Assembly: GCF_000802155.2 (NCBI RefSeq)
Contig: NZ_JQGJ02000003.1
Coordinates: 310,001-374,000 of the forward strand
DNA: 64,000 nucleotides
Source of the DNA: Pseudomonas frederiksbergensis
GTDB taxonomy: Bacteria > Pseudomonadota > Gammaproteobacteria > Pseudomonadales > Pseudomonadaceae
Direction of reading: 5' to 3'
Each line of letters begins with the position of its first letter. The first letter of the stretch is position 1. Under the pieces are notes generated by a model. It did no database searches. It worked only from the letters and a program-made list of their open reading frames with translations, and had not been told where the DNA came from. This document shows, one piece after another, positions 8,352 to 16,561 of this stretch. Made by a program: the position numbers and the translations under genes.

Positions 8352-8726
8352 ATGACCCTGCAAGCCATCGACACCACCAGCGTTGCCTCCACCGCCACCA
8401 AACCCGGCGGCAGCCCGCACGCGCGGGCCGAGACCAGCGATGTCAGCTGGTTCAACGCGCAAATGCACGAAAAAACCCCCGTTCCGGACAGCGAAAACAA
8501 CGTCGCGGCGAGGATCATCGATTCGCTGTCCAGCCGCTCCGGCGAGTTGCAGCGCCTGGAGGAACGCGCCAACCGGGACATGCTCAAGGCCATTCGCACC
8601 GCCGATCCCCAGGACATGTTGCAGTCGAACCGATCGCTGTCTTCCTTTCACCTGGAAAGCCTGATGACCGCGAAGATCGTCAGCAAGGGCTCCCAGGCGA
8701 TCGAGAAGCTCACCAATCTCCAATAA
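8352..8726 (+). CDS. hrpB: HrpB, T3SS inner rod protein (SctI family)
   Basis: This small 124-residue protein lies between hrpZ and hrcJ, the fixed position of hrpB. The C-terminal part (SSFHLESLMTAKIVSKGSQA) has the conserved helix of the YscI/HrpB inner-rod family, which links the basal body to the needle or pilus. The N terminus is Ser/Thr-rich, as expected for a protein that is itself exported. A ribosome binding site, TGGAG, precedes the ATG. Confidence 0.85.
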   Translation: MTLQAIDTTSVASTATKPGGSPHARAETSDVSWFNAQMHEKTPVPDSENNVAARIIDSLSSRSGELQRLEERANRDMLKAIRTADPQDMLQSNRSLSSFHLESLMTAKIVSKGSQAIEKLTNLQ

Positions 8727-8739
8727 AGGGACGCCAGCC

Positions 8740-9615
8740 ATGTTCGCGCGCGCATTCTCCCCTCTAGTGCTGTGCCTGTTGCTCGCCGGTTGCGACGAAA
8801 GGACTGCGCTGCACAGCCACCTTTCCGAGCAGGATGCCAATGAAGTGATCGCCGAGCTGGCGGACAAGAACGTCGAGGCCAGCAAGCAGGTCGACAAGGA
8901 TGGCTTGACCGTGCTGGTCGAACCGGCCGACATGAACAGCGCCGTGCAAGTGCTGGAAGCGGCCGGGCTACCGCGAAGATCGCGCTCCAGCCTGGGGGAA
9001 ATCTTCCGCAAGGAAGGCGTGATCTCCACGCCGATGGAAGAGCGTGCCCGCTACATCTACGCATTGTCCCAGGAGCTCGAATCGACGCTGTCGCAAATCG
9101 ACGGCGTGGTGCTCGCACGGGTCCATGTGGTCCTTCCGGAACGGGTCGCGCCAGGCGAGCCGGTGCAGCCGGCATCGGCCTCGGTATTCATCAAGCACAC
9201 CAGCGCGCTCGATCCCGACAGCATCACGCCGCGAGTGCGCAACCTGGTCGCCAGCGGGATTCCTGGCATGGCCGACGCCGCCCAGAATCCGGCCAAGCTG
9301 TCGGTGGTCTTCGTGCCCGCCGCGGCTTATCAGGAACGGCGCAAGATGGCCTATTTCGGTCCGTTCCTGATGCAGGCCGATGACATCGGCTACTGGAGGG
9401 GCATGACCGTGGCGGCCGGCATCACGTTGTTCGCACTTCTGGCGGGCGCCATGTACGGCCTCTACCGGTTGTGGCGCAACGGCGTGCTGGTGCTGCCGCG
9501 CTTTTTCGATCGCAAGACCGGAACGCCGACGCCGCAACCGAGCGGTGCAACACCGTCGCTGTTTGCGGTAAAGAACCCGGGAGCCAAGCCTGACAGCAAG
9601 GGGACGGCAGCATGA
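8740..9615 (+). CDS. hrcJ: HrcJ, T3SS inner-membrane ring lipoprotein (SctJ)
   Basis: The 291-residue protein has a lipoprotein signal with lipobox LAGC (Cys18). The YscJ/FliF ring-building domain follows, including the well-conserved stretch around ARVHVVLPER. A single membrane helix lies at about residues 225-245. It forms the inner-membrane ring of the basal body with HrpQ. It overlaps hrpD by 4 nt (ATGA), so translation is coupled. Confidence 0.95.
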   Translation: MFARAFSPLVLCLLLAGCDERTALHSHLSEQDANEVIAELADKNVEASKQVDKDGLTVLVEPADMNSAVQVLEAAGLPRRSRSSLGEIFRKEGVISTPMEERARYIYALSQELESTLSQIDGVVLARVHVVLPERVAPGEPVQPASASVFIKHTSALDPDSITPRVRNLVASGIPGMADAAQNPAKLSVVFVPAAAYQERRKMAYFGPFLMQADDIGYWRGMTVAAGITLFALLAGAMYGLYRLWRNGVLVLPRFFDRKTGTPTPQPSGATPSLFAVKNPGAKPDSKGTAA

Positions 9616-10199
9616 AAACGGCGCTCGATTGGGTTCGCTGGTGGAGCCACGCGTGGCGCGAAGCCGACCCAGACTGGTATCCGCCAGCGCTTCGCCTGTT
9701 GACCGCAGCACAAATGGACGCCTTGGCGCGAGGGCATCATGCTGCACTGGCGCGCAGTTTCGGCATCACGCCCTGCATGCCGCCGCAGCCCAGCCCTTCG
9801 GTGCTGTCGCTATGCTGCGGCACGCCCCGAACCGTGCACCTTGCTTGCCAATTGGTGGCGAACACGTGCTCGCCGTCAACGGCATCCGATGAGCTTTGCC
9901 CACAGGACCGAGCCTGGTGCGAGCGCACCGCCAAGGCGCTGCGTCCCGGCCATTGGCTTGAACAAGGCCAGGATTCGCTCGCGCTGCTGCGCGCCTGGCT
10001 GGGAGAACGGACGTGGGAGCGGGCGCGCCTGGCCTTCCCTCGCAGCAGGATTATCGCCCTCCAATCGCAACCCTCCCCGCAGGCGCCTGGCGCCAAGCTC
10101 AATACGCTCTGGCAATCCGCCTGCTGGAAAGCCGAGCAAAGCCTGGCGCCCTCCACCACCCCAACGGAGACTCACGATGCTCGCCCGGCGCTCGCTTGA
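9612..10199 (+). CDS. hrpD: HrpD, T3SS sorting-platform accessory protein (SctK-like)
   Basis: This 195-residue protein lies between hrcJ and hrpE, where hrpD/sctK sits in Hrp1-type systems. The sequence is poorly conserved, Leu/Ala/Trp/Cys-rich and without signal peptide or membrane segment. Identification rests mainly on position and size. SctK proteins connect the cytoplasmic sorting platform to the inner ring. The 3' end overlaps hrpE by 23 nt. Confidence 0.75.
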   Translation: MKTALDWVRWWSHAWREADPDWYPPALRLLTAAQMDALARGHHAALARSFGITPCMPPQPSPSVLSLCCGTPRTVHLACQLVANTCSPSTASDELCPQDRAWCERTAKALRPGHWLEQGQDSLALLRAWLGERTWERARLAFPRSRIIALQSQPSPQAPGAKLNTLWQSACWKAEQSLAPSTTPTETHDARPALA

Positions 10200-10758
10200 A
10201 CTACGCCCCGACGGTCAAGGCCTGCAACAGTCCTACATCCCTCGAGAAACCCTGGCCGACTGCGGCCGGGCACAGGTTGTGCTCGAACAAGCCCAGGCCC
10301 AGGCCGCACAGCTGATTGCGCGCGCCGCCGAACAGGCCGACGCAGCAGTGATCGAGGCGCAAGCACAGTTCTGGAAGAAAGCCGAAACCGTGCTCGCCGC
10401 CTGGGAAACCCAGCGCCAGGCCATGTGGGAACGGATCGAGACCAGCGCCGCGCAGCTGGTCAACGAGGCCCTGGGGACGCTTCTGGAGGAGATTCCAGCG
10501 CAGTCACGCATCGATGCGCTCGTGCGTCAGCTTGCGACGCGCCAGGACGACCCCATCGAAGCCACCCTTCGCTGCCACCCCGCAGACCTGCCTCGCTTGA
10601 CGCAAAGCTTGGGCACGGCTGGCGAACGTCCTTGGACGCCCATGGCGGACGCCAACATGGATGTTCACCAGCTGAGGCTGGAAACGCCAGGAGGTACGTT
10701 CCTGCTCGACTGGGAAACAGCCGTCGAGGCCTTGCGCCTGCCTGAATCGCAGCAATAG
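10177..10758 (+). CDS. hrpE: HrpE, T3SS ATPase stator (SctL, FliH-like)
   Basis: The 193-residue protein has an Ala/Gln/Glu-rich helical N-terminal half (EQAQAQAAQLIARAAEQADA) typical of the FliH/YscL stator family, and a globular C-terminal domain. It anchors the HrcN ATPase to HrcQ. The start at 10177 has GGAG 8 nt upstream and lies inside the end of hrpD. The open frame continues upstream to 9739 in another frame of hrpD, and that extension is rejected. Confidence 0.85.
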   Translation: MLARRSLELRPDGQGLQQSYIPRETLADCGRAQVVLEQAQAQAAQLIARAAEQADAAVIEAQAQFWKKAETVLAAWETQRQAMWERIETSAAQLVNEALGTLLEEIPAQSRIDALVRQLATRQDDPIEATLRCHPADLPRLTQSLGTAGERPWTPMADANMDVHQLRLETPGGTFLLDWETAVEALRLPESQQ

Positions 10759-10767
10759 CACCAAGAT

Positions 10768-10801
10768 CCCGTGGCGAGGGAGCTTGCTCCCTCGCCACGG
10801 G
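10768..10801. repeat. Perfect REP-like palindrome after hrpE
   Basis: CCCGTGGCGAGGGAGC and its exact reverse complement enclose a 2-nt loop (16-bp stem). It belongs to the same dispersed family as 1965-2000 and 14763-14790. It sits between the hrpA and hrpF operons and could reduce read-through. Confidence 0.85.
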
Positions 10802-10863
10802 GGATTGCGCGCCCCTGAAGAACCGCGCGTCTCCCCTCCCGTTTCTTTTTCCTCACTTTTCGC

Positions 10864-10892
10864 GGAACCGCCACTGGCGTAACCACCACTCA
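10864..10892 (+). promoter_or_regulatory. hrp box of the hrpF-hrcC operon
   Basis: GGAACC, 16 nt and CCACTCA match the consensus exactly, 34 bp before the hrpF start. In P. syringae the hrpC operon (hrpF to hrpV) likewise has its own HrpL promoter. Confidence 0.93.
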
Positions 10893-10926
10893 TCCGGTGA
10901 ATACGTCTACCTCGGAGGAACCGTCC

Positions 10927-11151
10927 ATGTCTTCTATCGATGCCATCCAGCGCCGCCTCGACACCTATTTCCAGCGCGCGACCGATAACGTCAACAACGC
11001 GGCAATCAACGCCGCGCAGAGCCAATCACTCGACGATATGCATTCGTTCGTGACCAGCATGAACGGCATGTCGGTGGCGGTGAACGCGGCGACTCAACAA
11101 ACCGCCGCCCACCACAATCTCGCCAAGGCGATCATCGATGCAATGCCATGA
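10927..11151 (+). CDS. hrpF: HrpF, small T3SS protein
   Basis: The 74-residue Ala/Asn/Gln-rich helical protein is the first gene after the second hrp box and lies directly before hrpG-hrcC. That is the P. syringae order. HrpF is required for Hrp secretion and is thought to be a cytoplasmic partner of the pilin system, comparable to the YscE group. The start with GGAGGA upstream (10927) is preferred over an in-frame ATG at 10897. Its 3' end overlaps hrpG by 14 nt. Confidence 0.8.
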   Translation: MSSIDAIQRRLDTYFQRATDNVNNAAINAAQSQSLDDMHSFVTSMNGMSVAVNAATQQTAAHHNLAKAIIDAMP

Positions 11152-11563
11152 GCTGCGCTCACAGCTCGCCCGCTGGAGCGCCAGCGTCGATGGCCCGGAG
11201 CATTTCGCCGTCGTCGTCGACGATGGCGAAGCAGCTTTCGACAAGCTTGAGGACGGCCTGCTGGTATCGGTCGAGTTGAACGCCCCGCAAAGCAACGAAG
11301 CCTCCCTGGAGGACATTTTGCGACTGGCGCAACCAAGCCTCTCGCGATTTCCCGGAGCGCTGGCCCGCTCGCCCCAGGACGAGCGGTTATGGCTACTGGC
11401 GCACCTGCCGCCGGACGCCCACGTCGACGACCTGGTCGAAGTGCTCGAAGCCCTGCTCAACCAGCGGGATACCTGGCAATCGATTCTCCATAAAGAACAA
11501 CGTGCCGTGGCGCGACGCCCCTCGCACTTTCACTTGCTCGGAACAGGAATCCGCCATGCCTAA
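11138..11563 (+). CDS. hrpG: HrpG, chaperone-like T3SS regulator
   Basis: This 141-residue acidic protein lies between hrpF and hrcC. In P. syringae HrpG is a chaperone-like protein that binds HrpV and so frees HrpS to activate hrpL. The presence of hrpG, hrpV and hrpS here suggests the same circuit. Identification rests on position, size and the CesT-like composition (VVVDDGEAAFDKLEDGLLVS). Both ends overlap neighbours, so translation is coupled. Confidence 0.75.
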   Translation: MQCHELRSQLARWSASVDGPEHFAVVVDDGEAAFDKLEDGLLVSVELNAPQSNEASLEDILRLAQPSLSRFPGALARSPQDERLWLLAHLPPDAHVDDLVEVLEALLNQRDTWQSILHKEQRAVARRPSHFHLLGTGIRHA

Positions 11564-13706
11564 CAGGTGGCTTGCACCGTACTGCTCGATGGCCTCAGGC
11601 AAGGTGAGCCTTGGCCGGTCGATCGCGCATCGCTGGACCAAAACCTCGCTGCTCGCGCTGGCGCTGGCTGCTGCCCTAGGCGCAGGCATGCCGGTCGAGG
11701 CGGCGGTCCCGACCGACTGGAAGAACACGCCATACGCCTACGACGCGCAGAACACGCCGTTGCCCAAGGTCCTCGGCGACTTTGCCAATACCTTCGGCGT
11801 GCAACTGGTGCTCGACGGTACGGTGAAGGGCACTGTCGATGGCCGGATGCGCGCCGACAGCCCCCAGGCGTTCCTCGATCGGCTCGGCCTGGAAAACCGT
11901 TTCCAATGGTTCATATACGGCAACACCATGTACGTCAGCCCACTGCAAAACCAGACCTCAAAGCGCCTGGAAGTGTCCGCCGACGCGGCACCGGACATGA
12001 AACAAGCCCTGACCGACATCGGCCTGCTCGACTCACGTTTCGGTTGGGGCGAGTTGCCCGACGAAGGTGTGGTGCTGGTCTCCGGCCCGGAACGCTACGT
12101 ACGCCTGGTGGCGCGATTTGCCGAAGCGCGCAAGACGCCTGAAGAAAAGCAGGAAGTGATCAGCTTCCCGCTGCGTTATGCCACTGCCGCCGACCGCAGC
12201 GTCAATTACCGCGGCGATACGCTGGTGATCCCCGGGGTCGCGACTATCCTCAAAGGCCTGTTGGAAAGCCGCAGCGCGGTTTCGGGGGGAATGCAGGCCA
12301 CTTCGCCGCAAGGCGCGTTCCAGAACATGCAGGCCCAGCAGTCCATGAGCATGGGCAACATCGAGCAGTTGGCGTTGAACGGCATGGGACGACCGAACAC
12401 CAATCGCGTGCAACCGGGAGGGAACACGAGTTCCGGCGGCCGGGGGCGGATCCGCGTCGAAGCCGATGTGCGCAACAATGCGGTGCTCATCTACGACTCA
12501 CCCAAACGGCGGGAGATCTACACACCGCTGATTCGTGATGTCGACGTCCCACGCAAACTCGTCGAGATCGATGCAATCATCCTCGACATCGACCGCACCC
12601 AACTGGCCGAGCTCGCCTCCAACTGGAACGTCGAGAGCGGCGACCTGATCGGCGGCGCCTCGATGATTCGCCCTGGCGCCAGCTCGACGGTGTTCATCCA
12701 GGACTACGGCGACTTCTCCGCACAATTGCGAGCCCTGGAAGGTCGTGGCCTGGCCTCGGTGGTGGCGAACCCATCGGTGCTGACCCTGGAAAACCAACCG
12801 GCGGTCATCGACTTCAGCCGGACCGAATACATCTCCGCCATCGGCGAACGCGTGGCCACCGTCGAGCCCATCACGGCGGGCACCAGCCTGCAGGTCGTGC
12901 CCCACACCATCGAGACCGGCGGTCGCAATCAGATCCAGATGTTCCTGGACATCGAAGACGGCCGCATCGAACCCTCGGAGGTCGGCCAGCAGACGCCCAG
13001 CGTACGCCGCGGCGTGGTCAGCACCCAAGCGGTGATGGGTGAAAGCCGCTCGTTGGTGGTGGGCGGTTTTCATACCGAGGAAACCGGCGACAACCTTGAG
13101 CGAGTGCCGTGGCTGGGGCGCATCCCGCTGATCGGGCCGCTGCTGTTCTCGTCAACCACGCGCGAGACCAGCCGCCGCGAACGGGTATTCATCCTGACGC
13201 CCCGCCTGATCGGCGACCAGGTCGACCCGGCGCGCTACATCTCCGCGCTCGACCGCGAACAGGTGGACAGCGCCATGGCGCGCCTGGAAGAACGGCGCAA
13301 CGGCACCCGCCCCATCGGTCGCGTCGAGGTCAGCGATGTCTTGGCGCAACTGGCCGATGGCAACATTCCGGCGACGTTCAAGCAGGCCACCTCGATTCCT
13401 TACTCACCCGACACCCTGTGCGCGTTGCAACCGGGCTTGTCCCTGGATGCCGGCCGCGCCCAATGGTTCGCCGGCCCGGACTACGGCATCGCCGTGGGCG
13501 TGGTACGCAATGACGGCGACCGGCGGTTGCGCTTCGACGAAGCGAGCTGCAGCACCCGCTGGACCCTGGCGAGTTCCGCCTGGCCGAAGGTGTGGCTCGA
13601 GCCCGGTGAAGAAACGGAAGTGTTCGTCGTCATGAAACAACCCAAGCGCACGCCAGGCGGCGGACGCGCTTCCCTCTTGCAAACCAGTGCGAGGACCGCG
13701 CCATGA
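11556..13706 (+). CDS. hrcC: HrcC, T3SS outer-membrane secretin (SctC)
   Basis: The 716-residue protein has an N-terminal signal-like hydrophobic segment (TSLLALALAAALGAG), then N0/N1-type domains and the secretin domain. Recognisable elements are RVEADVRNNAVLIYDSP, the VVANPSVLTLENQPAVIDF block and VVGGFHTEETGDN followed by VPWLGRIPLIGPLLF. It forms the outer ring through which the pilus passes. The start at 11556 overlaps hrpG (ATGCCTAA); ATG 11589 is an alternative nearer the signal peptide. A C-terminal extension beyond the secretin core carries two Cys residues. Confidence 0.95.
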   Translation: MPNRWLAPYCSMASGKVSLGRSIAHRWTKTSLLALALAAALGAGMPVEAAVPTDWKNTPYAYDAQNTPLPKVLGDFANTFGVQLVLDGTVKGTVDGRMRADSPQAFLDRLGLENRFQWFIYGNTMYVSPLQNQTSKRLEVSADAAPDMKQALTDIGLLDSRFGWGELPDEGVVLVSGPERYVRLVARFAEARKTPEEKQEVISFPLRYATAADRSVNYRGDTLVIPGVATILKGLLESRSAVSGGMQATSPQGAFQNMQAQQSMSMGNIEQLALNGMGRPNTNRVQPGGNTSSGGRGRIRVEADVRNNAVLIYDSPKRREIYTPLIRDVDVPRKLVEIDAIILDIDRTQLAELASNWNVESGDLIGGASMIRPGASSTVFIQDYGDFSAQLRALEGRGLASVVANPSVLTLENQPAVIDFSRTEYISAIGERVATVEPITAGTSLQVVPHTIETGGRNQIQMFLDIEDGRIEPSEVGQQTPSVRRGVVSTQAVMGESRSLVVGGFHTEETGDNLERVPWLGRIPLIGPLLFSSTTRETSRRERVFILTPRLIGDQVDPARYISALDREQVDSAMARLEERRNGTRPIGRVEVSDVLAQLADGNIPATFKQATSIPYSPDTLCALQPGLSLDAGRAQWFAGPDYGIAVGVVRNDGDRRLRFDEASCSTRWTLASSAWPKVWLEPGEETEVFVVMKQPKRTPGGGRASLLQTSARTAP

Positions 13707-13912
13707 GTCGCACGCTGAAGCTGCTTGTCTTGTTGCTGAGCCTGCCGGTATTCGCCGGCTGTGCAAACCGCTGGGGCTGCGAGGGCGATGCCTGTGACCG
13801 CGCCGAACCCGATACCGGCCGCCTGGTGATCTGGTGGTCGCCGGGCATGCGCGGTGGCCTGGGCTCCCCCGAACACCCGCTCGACCACACGGTCGTTCCA
13901 CTGGAGAACTGA
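13703..13912 (+). CDS. hrpT: HrpT, small T3SS lipoprotein
   Basis: The 69-residue product starts with a lipoprotein signal peptide and lipobox FAGC (Cys20), followed by three further cysteines. It overlaps hrcC by 4 nt and precedes hrpV, as in P. syringae. HrpT is an outer-membrane lipoprotein thought to help HrcC assembly, like a pilotin. Confidence 0.8.
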   Translation: MSRTLKLLVLLLSLPVFAGCANRWGCEGDACDRAEPDTGRLVIWWSPGMRGGLGSPEHPLDHTVVPLEN

Positions 13913-13918
13913 AACGGT

Positions 13919-14296
13919 ATGTCTTTTTCGGTACACAGCGTAAGCACGCGCCAGGCTTTTCAGAAAAACATCATCGCCGGCATCGCGACGTATTGGGAAA
14001 TAGCCCCGGGCATCGAGTTTTGCTTGCGACGCGAGCCCCACAGCGTGGGGCTCGCCTTGCAGGTACAAAGCCAGGCACTGGGCGTCAATCAACTCCAGCG
14101 CGCGCTCGAACGCCGCTTCGCCCAGCCGAGTGACTATGCGCAGCTGTTCCTGTTTCTCGATCCGCAGCGGGCATTGGTGGTCTGGCAAGCGCTGCCCGAG
14201 GCGCCGATATCCTCGGAACTGCTCGATGAGATCCAGTCCAGGCAGTTATCGCTGCTGGGCCTGGAGGACCTTGACGACTATTGCGTCACTTATTAA
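13919..14296 (+). CDS. hrpV: HrpV, negative regulator of the hrp regulon
   Basis: The 125-residue protein follows hrpT by 6 nt, the HrpV position. In P. syringae HrpV binds HrpS and blocks hrpL activation, and HrpG relieves this. The sequence is a soluble small protein with a C terminus rich in Leu and Asp (LSLLGLEDLDDYCVTY). Assignment rests mostly on gene order and length. Confidence 0.75.
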   Translation: MSFSVHSVSTRQAFQKNIIAGIATYWEIAPGIEFCLRREPHSVGLALQVQSQALGVNQLQRALERRFAQPSDYAQLFLFLDPQRALVVWQALPEAPISSELLDEIQSRQLSLLGLEDLDDYCVTY

Positions 14297-14309
14297 GGGA
14301 GGCTTCATG

Positions 14310-14756
14310 ATGGCCACACCGCTCGCCCAACGCCTGATCGCGGCGCTGGCGGAACATCTGCATACCGATCTTCAGCTGGAGGGCGGCGTGTGCGCACTGT
14401 ACGACACGAACAATCGCGAGGCCGTGATCATCGAGCTGCCTGATCACGGCGACGTCGCCATCCTGCATTGTTCGATCGAGGTGCCCCTGCACACGCCCGG
14501 CCTGCACAAGCGCTTGCTGGAACTCAACTTTCGCCTGGACTTGCTCGCCGGCAGTTGGCTGGCCCTGGACGACCAGGGCAGCGTTCGCTTGTGTGCCCAC
14601 TGCCCGTTGTCGATGCTGGATGAAGCGCAGTTCTGCCATTGGATCGTGGGCTTCATCGCGCAGGTCGGCGAGGTGCGTACACGCTTGGTAGCGTCCGCAA
14701 CGCCAACGGCTTCACGTCCAGCCTCGCTCAATGCGAGCCGCCCGCGACTGGTCTAG
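14310..14756 (+). CDS. CesT-family T3SS chaperone, client unknown
   Basis: The 148-residue acidic protein shows a type III effector chaperone pattern: an N-terminal LAQRLIAALAEHL helix, an acidic beta segment, LLELNFRLDLLAGSWLALDD, a CPLSMLDEAQFCHWI turn and a final helix. It is the last gene of the hrpF operon, 13 nt after hrpV, with GGGAGG upstream; ATG 14307 is an equally possible start. No effector gene follows on the same strand. The nearest candidate client is the convergent gene at 14819-15328. The C-terminal 20 residues are Ser/Thr/Pro-rich. Confidence 0.7.
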   Translation: MATPLAQRLIAALAEHLHTDLQLEGGVCALYDTNNREAVIIELPDHGDVAILHCSIEVPLHTPGLHKRLLELNFRLDLLAGSWLALDDQGSVRLCAHCPLSMLDEAQFCHWIVGFIAQVGEVRTRLVASATPTASRPASLNASRPRLV

Positions 14757-14762
14757 ACAGAA

Positions 14763-14790
14763 CGTGGCGAGGGATTTATCCCTCGCCACG
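14763..14790. repeat. Perfect REP-like palindrome between convergent genes
   Basis: CGTGGCGAGGGAT and its exact reverse complement flank a 2-nt TT loop. The palindrome lies between the stop of the chaperone gene and the stop of the convergent pilin-like gene, so it may end transcription of both. Confidence 0.8.
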
Positions 14791-14818
14791 GGTTGTTCCT
14801 GCAAAGTGATCACGAATC

Positions 14819-15328
14819 CTACCGAAGCTTCATCGCCTCGCCACCCTCCTGCATGACTTTACGTGCGGTGTCCATGAAGCCCTTGGTGACCTCCGTCACC
14901 GTATCGCTCATCAGCTTGGCCATGTCGGCGGAGCTTTTGACCAGCACCATGGCGCTCTGGCGCTCCTCCATTTGCATTTGCATGTCGAACTGCCTTTCCA
15001 TCAATTGCCTTTGACGGGTCTCCATTTCATTCATGAACGAGTCGGGCGTGCGAGGTGCCGGCGTTGAGCTGGACCCTTGCGTGTCATCCAGCGGCCGATC
15101 CTCGGCCCTTGCCGTGCGGTTCGCGCCCCGGGTGCGGGGCCGGCCACGTTGATGCACCGCAGGGGGCATCGACGACGAACGCCCTCGCTCGTGCAGGCTT
15201 TGGGTGCCGGTGCGCTGCTGGGCCTCGCGAGGCTGCTGGCTCAGCGAGGGTGAGCGCGATGAGTGCAAGCCTTCGGTGCCATGCAGGGCACCGGTGCTCC
15301 TTATGGATAGCGGATTGGGTTCAGGCAT
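14819..15328 (-). CDS. HrpA-like protein with long N-terminal extension, HrpL-controlled
   Basis: The 169-residue protein has two parts. Residues 1-97 are Arg/Ser/Pro/Gln-rich and probably disordered. Residues 98-169 are Met/Gln/Lys-rich and helical. Residues 126-167 align without a gap to residues 24-65 of the HrpA-type pilin at 7125-7334, with 17 identities in 42 positions, ending in GEAMKLR against GEASKNIR. A perfect hrp box lies 82 bp upstream and the gene stands alone, convergent with a chaperone gene. The N terminus (MPEPNPLSIRS) is compatible with a type III export signal. A secreted accessory or alternative pilin is the inference. I recognise no named family. Confidence 0.75.
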   Translation of the reverse strand: MPEPNPLSIRSTGALHGTEGLHSSRSPSLSQQPREAQQRTGTQSLHERGRSSSMPPAVHQRGRPRTRGANRTARAEDRPLDDTQGSSSTPAPRTPDSFMNEMETRQRQLMERQFDMQMQMEERQSAMVLVKSSADMAKLMSDTVTEVTKGFMDTARKVMQEGGEAMKLR

Positions 15329-15409
15329 GGGAAATCTCCACGAGTCGATGGGCGTGCAAGGTGCACTGTCGGCAAGCAGGCATCGCTCGGGCGAGCCTCG
15401 CTCCCTAGC

Positions 15410-15438
15410 TGAGTGGTATCTCCCGGTGCGGCGGTTCC
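15410..15438 (-). promoter_or_regulatory. hrp box of the pilin-like gene
   Basis: On the minus strand GGAACC, a 16-nt spacer and CCACTCA match the HrpL consensus exactly. The box lies between the end of hrcU and the start of the pilin-like gene and points at the latter. Confidence 0.93.
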
Positions 15439-15445
15439 ATCGTTC

Positions 15446-16546
15446 TCAGCGCAGGTTCAGTTCGGGGATTTCGATCACGTCGCCCTTGGCTTCGTCATCC
15501 AGCTCGCGCAGCACCCGATAGATGTGCGCAACGGCCTGGAGCGTCTCCCTCGGGATGTAACCACCAACGTCTTCGCGGTAAATCGTCCGCGCCAGCCAGA
15601 TACATTGGATGACCGGGATCCGCGCCGCCTTCGCCCGCTCGATCAGCGCGCGGGCATCGGCGTCGACCCCTTTGGTGATCAACTGCGGCAACGGTGTTTC
15701 TTCCGGTCGGTAGAGCAGTGCGACGGCGAAGTGAGTGGGGTTGACCACCACCACGTCGGCCTCCTCCACCGGCTTGGTTTCCTTGCCGGCGGGTTGGTCG
15801 ATCAATTGCCGGGCCAGGCTGCGGCGATGCATCTTGACGTGGGGGTCGCCCTCCATTTCCTTGAACTCCTTGCGCACCTCTTCCTCGCTCATGCGCAAGC
15901 GCTTGGCGAAGAAATACTTCTGCAAGCCGAAATCGAGAATCGCCAACACCAGCAACACGCCCAGGCAAATGTGCATGATGTGCCGGAACAAGCCGGCAAG
16001 CCCGCGCCAATAGCTGTCGAGGTCTCCATTGACCAGACTGATCAACGACCCGAGGGCAGGCATCGTCACCAGGTACAACACACTGGCAATGAACACCGCC
16101 TTGACCAGCCCCATGAACAGCTGGATCAGCGCCTGGGCGGAAAACATCTGCTGGGCCTGGTTCAACGGATTCAAGCGATTCGGATCGGGCTGGAGGGCCT
16201 CGGGTGCGAACAGGAAGCCGAACTGCACCCAACCGGCGATCAGGCGCGTGGCAATGGCCAGCCCCACGGTCATCAAGGTAAAACTCAGTAGCACGCCGCC
16301 GGCATGGGCCAGGGTTTCCTCGAAGGCGCGGACAAAGTCGCCATCGAGCCGGTGCAGCGGGAACGCGACCATGTCGCCCAGCGCCTGCATGCTGTTATCG
16401 GCCTGGGTCAATGCCACTTCGGTGACAGCCGTGAGCACAAGCAGGCTGCTCAGGTCCTGGCTCTGGCCGACCTGACCCTTCTTGCGTGCGTCGCGGATTT
16501 TTTTCGGCGTCGCCTGCTTGGTCTTTTCGCCGCTGTCTTCGCTCAT
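15446..16546 (-). CDS. hrcU: HrcU, T3SS export-apparatus switch protein (SctU)
   Basis: The 366-residue inner-membrane protein has four hydrophobic segments in its N-terminal 210 residues and a cytoplasmic C-terminal domain. That domain carries the self-cleaving motif NPTH (residues 269-272). The N terminus (SGEKTKQATPKKIRDARKKG) is typical of FlhB/YscU. HrcU changes substrate specificity from pilus parts to effectors, together with HrpP. It is the last gene of the hrpJ operon. Confidence 0.96.
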   Translation of the reverse strand: MSEDSGEKTKQATPKKIRDARKKGQVGQSQDLSSLLVLTAVTEVALTQADNSMQALGDMVAFPLHRLDGDFVRAFEETLAHAGGVLLSFTLMTVGLAIATRLIAGWVQFGFLFAPEALQPDPNRLNPLNQAQQMFSAQALIQLFMGLVKAVFIASVLYLVTMPALGSLISLVNGDLDSYWRGLAGLFRHIMHICLGVLLVLAILDFGLQKYFFAKRLRMSEEEVRKEFKEMEGDPHVKMHRRSLARQLIDQPAGKETKPVEEADVVVVNPTHFAVALLYRPEETPLPQLITKGVDADARALIERAKAARIPVIQCIWLARTIYREDVGGYIPRETLQAVAHIYRVLRELDDEAKGDVIEIPELNLR

Positions 16547-16561
16547 GTACGAGCCCCTCCT

